Source: Lacrimispora amygdalina
GTDB lineage: Bacteria; Bacillota; Clostridia; Lachnospirales; Lachnospiraceae
Reading direction: 5' to 3'
NCBI RefSeq assembly: GCF_900205965.1
Contig: NZ_OAOF01000004.1
Location: 124,001 to 188,000, forward strand
Length of the DNA stretch: 64,000 nt
Shown: in pieces, positions 61,777 through 64,000 of the stretch
Numbering within the stretch: the first letter of the stretch is position 1
Layout of the letters: the number at the start of each line of letters is the position of its first letter
Notes under the pieces: generated by a model
The model's input: only the letters and a program-made list of their open reading frames with translations
The model's database searches: none
Told to the model about the DNA's origin: nothing
Made by a program: the position numbers and the translations under genes

Positions 61777-62382
61777 TTACAGCATGTTCTTGAATTTTTT
61801 GCGGATAATTTCAGTTAAGATTTCACAGGTACCTTCCACTCCCAGCAGACTGGAATCAATCATGATATGCTTATGTTCCTTGTCAGACATCACATAACCG
61901 CAGTAATGCCTGTGATAGGACTCTCTCGCCTTATCGACCGAAGCGATCATCCTCCTGGCCTCATCTGGTCTCATGTTAAGACGTTCCACACAGTTTTTCA
62001 GCCTTGCCTCATAGGGCGCATAGATGAAAATGTGGATCGTATTCTTATAATCCTCCAAAATATGATCCGCGCATCTGCCTACGATGATGCACGATTCCTT
62101 CTCTGCCAGATCAATAATAATCTTTTTCTGGGCTGCAAAGACCGAATCCTGAATGTTTGTGGTCCCCATACCAAGAGGATAGTTCATGTTAAAGAATGCT
62201 GATTTTGCACTTTCTTCCACATCGCTGACAGCAGAAACCGGAAGATTTAAATCTTTGGATGTCATCTCAACGATATCCCGGTCATAATATTCGATTCCAA
62301 GGTTCTCGCTGACCATTCTGGCTATGGGTCTCCCCAGACTTCCAAACTGCCTCGTAATCGTAACAACAAACTTTTCTTTCAT
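61777..62382 (-). CDS. cytidylate-kinase-like P-loop protein
   Basis: 201 residues. ITRQFGSLGRPIARMVSENL at the start is the modified P-loop (GSLGRPIA) of the cytidylate-kinase-like family; ESCIIVGRCADHILED near 100 and ERLNMRPDEARRMIASVDKAR near 135 hold the usual arginines. True substrate unknown; these proteins occur widely in Lachnospiraceae beside transport genes. ATG at 62382 follows GAGAGGTG. Divergent from pucR. Confidence 0.8.
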   Translation of the reverse strand: MKEKFVVTITRQFGSLGRPIARMVSENLGIEYYDRDIVEMTSKDLNLPVSAVSDVEESAKSAFFNMNYPLGMGTTNIQDSVFAAQKKIIIDLAEKESCIIVGRCADHILEDYKNTIHIFIYAPYEARLKNCVERLNMRPDEARRMIASVDKARESYHRHYCGYVMSDKEHKHIMIDSSLLGVEGTCEILTEIIRKKFKNML

Positions 62383-62480
62383 ATGGTGCACCTCTCTTCT
62401 GAAGGATTTGTTATAACATTTATTATATCCCCTCCCGGTTACCCCTGCAATGTCTGCAGATTCCAATCTTTTTTTTAGTT

Positions 62481-62511
62481 ATTGTACTTTAAGTACAATG
62501 TATGGTATACT
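62481..62511 (+). promoter_or_regulatory. pucR promoter with a perfect palindrome over its -35 box
   Basis: TTGTAC (62482-62487), 18-base spacer, TATACT (62506-62511). The -35 lies inside ATTGTACTT-T-AAGTACAAT (62481-62499), nine-base arms without mismatch, an obvious operator candidate between the divergent kinase operon and pucR. Confidence 0.65.
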
Positions 62512-62540
62512 TACCCTCAATCTGAGAGGAGGCAACGATT

Positions 62541-63659
62541 ATGAGAACTAAAGTTTCTGATTTGTATCATTCTGGATCTGAAAAATACAGCCTTGTCCTT
62601 CACAGCGGTGAAAACGGACTTTCAAACTCTGTCTCCTGGATTTACCTGGCAGAGGATATTCAGAATATATCCTTTTTAAAGGGAGGAGAGCTGGTTATAA
62701 CGACTGGACTGTTTACACAAAGCGGAACCTGTCTGTTTGAATTTATCTGCTCTCTGGTGACTTACAACTGCAGCGGGCTTCTCATCAATGTGGGGAAATA
62801 CCTGGAAACAGCCGATTTATCCCCTGAGATTCTGGATTTTTGCAGAATCAATAAATTCCCTTTAATCACCATGCCATGGAAAATTCATCTGGTAGACATC
62901 ATGCAGGACTATTGCAAAACACTCCTTCATGATACTCAGAATGCGGACCATTTAAACGCTGCATTTCAGTCGGCCCTTTATCAGGACCCGATTCACGATA
63001 CCACTCTTATGACCTTAAACCAGAACGGTTTTCCAACTGCAGCCGGCTACCGGATCATTGTGATTCAAAATCTGCGCAATATTACCAGAATTACGTTTAC
63101 CTTAAACCGTCTCTCGTTAAAATATCATCTTTTTGAACACGATAATCTGCAGATCCTTCTCTATCTTATCTGCCAGTCCACCCCTTCACTGAGCGAAATT
63201 ATGGATATCCTTATGTATTATGACGGCATAACGCTGGGGATTGGCAATGAATTTCATACCCTCGATAAGATAGGAGTCTGTTATAAACGCGCCCGTTTTG
63301 CCCTGGCCGCGTCCCTGTTCTGGAGTATTCCTTCTGTTAATTTTGATGAGCTTGGGTTATTTCAGATTCTTTTTTCCTCCTCTGACCCGGAGCTGCTGCA
63401 GTCTGTGTGCAAAAACAGCCTGGGGGTGCTGGAAGACTTTGATTCAGCCCATGATACCGATTACATGGATACCCTGAAAGTCTTCCTCCTGTCTGACTGC
63501 AATCTGCTTAAAACTGCGGGCAAACTGCACACCCACCGGAACACGGTCATATACCGGATGAAAAAAATCAAAGAGTTGTTAGGAACAGAATTGGATGATT
63601 CTAAAATTAAATTCGATCTTCTAATGGCTTTTTATATCAGAGAATATTTTGACATATAA
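62541..63659 (+). CDS. PucR-family transcriptional regulator
   Basis: 372 residues: N-terminal PucR sensor domain (about 15-120: VSWIYLAEDIQNISFLKGGE, LVITTGLF), middle region of the GGDEF-like CdaR kind, and C-terminal helix-turn-helix (LLKTAGKLHTHRNTVIYRMKKIKELLG, about 325-351). Members control purine, GABA or amino-acid degradation, often as activators of divergent operons (GabR-like role of Bacillus PucR-type proteins). It probably controls the kinase-importer-adh-gabT genes. GAGAGGAGG before the ATG. Confidence 0.9.
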   Translation: MRTKVSDLYHSGSEKYSLVLHSGENGLSNSVSWIYLAEDIQNISFLKGGELVITTGLFTQSGTCLFEFICSLVTYNCSGLLINVGKYLETADLSPEILDFCRINKFPLITMPWKIHLVDIMQDYCKTLLHDTQNADHLNAAFQSALYQDPIHDTTLMTLNQNGFPTAAGYRIIVIQNLRNITRITFTLNRLSLKYHLFEHDNLQILLYLICQSTPSLSEIMDILMYYDGITLGIGNEFHTLDKIGVCYKRARFALAASLFWSIPSVNFDELGLFQILFSSSDPELLQSVCKNSLGVLEDFDSAHDTDYMDTLKVFLLSDCNLLKTAGKLHTHRNTVIYRMKKIKELLGTELDDSKIKFDLLMAFYIREYFDI

Positions 63660-63683
63660 TGAGGGCATACACAATGACTCACA

Positions 63684-64000
63684 TTACGTTTGGCTTTCTG
63701 CAGCATTAAAACGTTCCAGATTGGTACACATGTGCTCCATAACACGGTAAAAAACTTCAATCTCCTCCGGAGCAATCCCCTCACTGACTATGTCTTCAAA
63801 CTGCTCAAACACCTTTTTGATCTGCTTTGCCTCTGCATACCCCTTTTTTGTCAGGCAGATTAAAAAGGATCTCCTGCAGTCAGGGTTGCTCTCCCGGACA
63901 AGAAGTCCAAGCCCCTCCAGCTTATCAATATTTCTTGACATGGCTGCTGTATCAATTCTGCATTGGTCTGCCAGATCTTTTTGGGTAACACGGTCATTTA
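63684..64000 (-). CDS. MarR-family regulator (5' end beyond window)
   Basis: About 105 residues are visible; the frame continues past 64000. VTQKDLADQCRIDTAAMSRNIDKLEGLGLLVR is the MarR winged helix recognition region with the wing at SNPDCRRSFLICLTKKG, followed by the C-terminal dimerisation helix. Convergent with pucR. Target unknown. Confidence 0.85.
   Translation of the reverse strand, partial: NDRVTQKDLADQCRIDTAAMSRNIDKLEGLGLLVRESNPDCRRSFLICLTKKGYAEAKQIKKVFEQFEDIVSEGIAPEEIEVFYRVMEHMCTNLERFNAAESQT

Overview
The window reads as chromosome of an anaerobic, plant-polysaccharide-degrading Clostridia member, most likely Lachnospiraceae (Lacrimispora/Enterocloster/Hungatella-like). Grounds: moderate GC, strong AGGAGG ribosome binding sites, SigA-type promoters, YesM/YesN two-component systems beside sugar ABC importers, ATP:guanido-kinase McsB with ClpC, and a GABA-type fermentation operon. 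The organism is inferred from gene content only. I see no rRNA, insertion sequence, CRISPR array, integrase or plasmid function.

Layout. 1-7.0 kb: truncated xylulokinase gene, an OLD-family ATPase/nuclease, a permease followed by asparagine synthetase, and a BmrR-like MerR regulator. 7.0-15.3 kb: a glucuronoxylan side-chain operon (alpha-glucuronidase GH67, solute-binding protein, two permeases, SASA-type acetylesterase) with a divergent AraC regulator. 15.4-16.8 kb: an AT-rich membrane-protein gene unlike its neighbours. 17.0-28.3 kb: housekeeping (purL, pyrophosphate-type phosphofructokinase, a phosphatase, a sigma-like protein without region 4, LysR, GNAT, nuclease-helicase, a Crh/HPr-like protein). 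28.7 kb: tRNA-Trp. 28.9-37.2 kb: P1 peptidase, then a YesMN pair convergent with an LplABC-type importer. 37.2-38.3 kb: AT-rich patch with one small membrane protein. 38.3-45.2 kb: a second uptake operon carrying its own two-component system and a CE15 glucuronoyl esterase. 45.7-52.2 kb: radA, a small conserved protein, and the clpC-mcsB-mcsA stress operon headed by a GntR/YtrA regulator rather than CtsR. 52.4-56.6 kb: a dockerin-bearing cell-wall glucosaminidase followed by a membrane-anchored cohesin protein. 56.8-63.7 kb: GabT, an iron alcohol dehydrogenase, a polar amino-acid ABC importer and a kinase, divergent from a PucR regulator. The window ends inside a MarR gene.

How the genes work together. 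GH67, CE15, SASA esterase and xylulokinase together suggest that (methyl)glucuronoxylan fragments are imported and trimmed inside the cell; none of the hydrolases shows a signal peptide. The three sugar importers have no ATPase of their own and must share one encoded elsewhere. The 56.8-62.4 kb operon fits uptake of a GABA-like amino acid, transamination to a semialdehyde and reduction to a hydroxy acid.

Most worth follow-up: the cohesin/dockerin pair outside a cellulosome, the sigma-like protein with no region 4, the ClpC operon under a GntR-type regulator, the histidine-less HPr, the AT-rich membrane protein, and several perfect palindromes on promoters.
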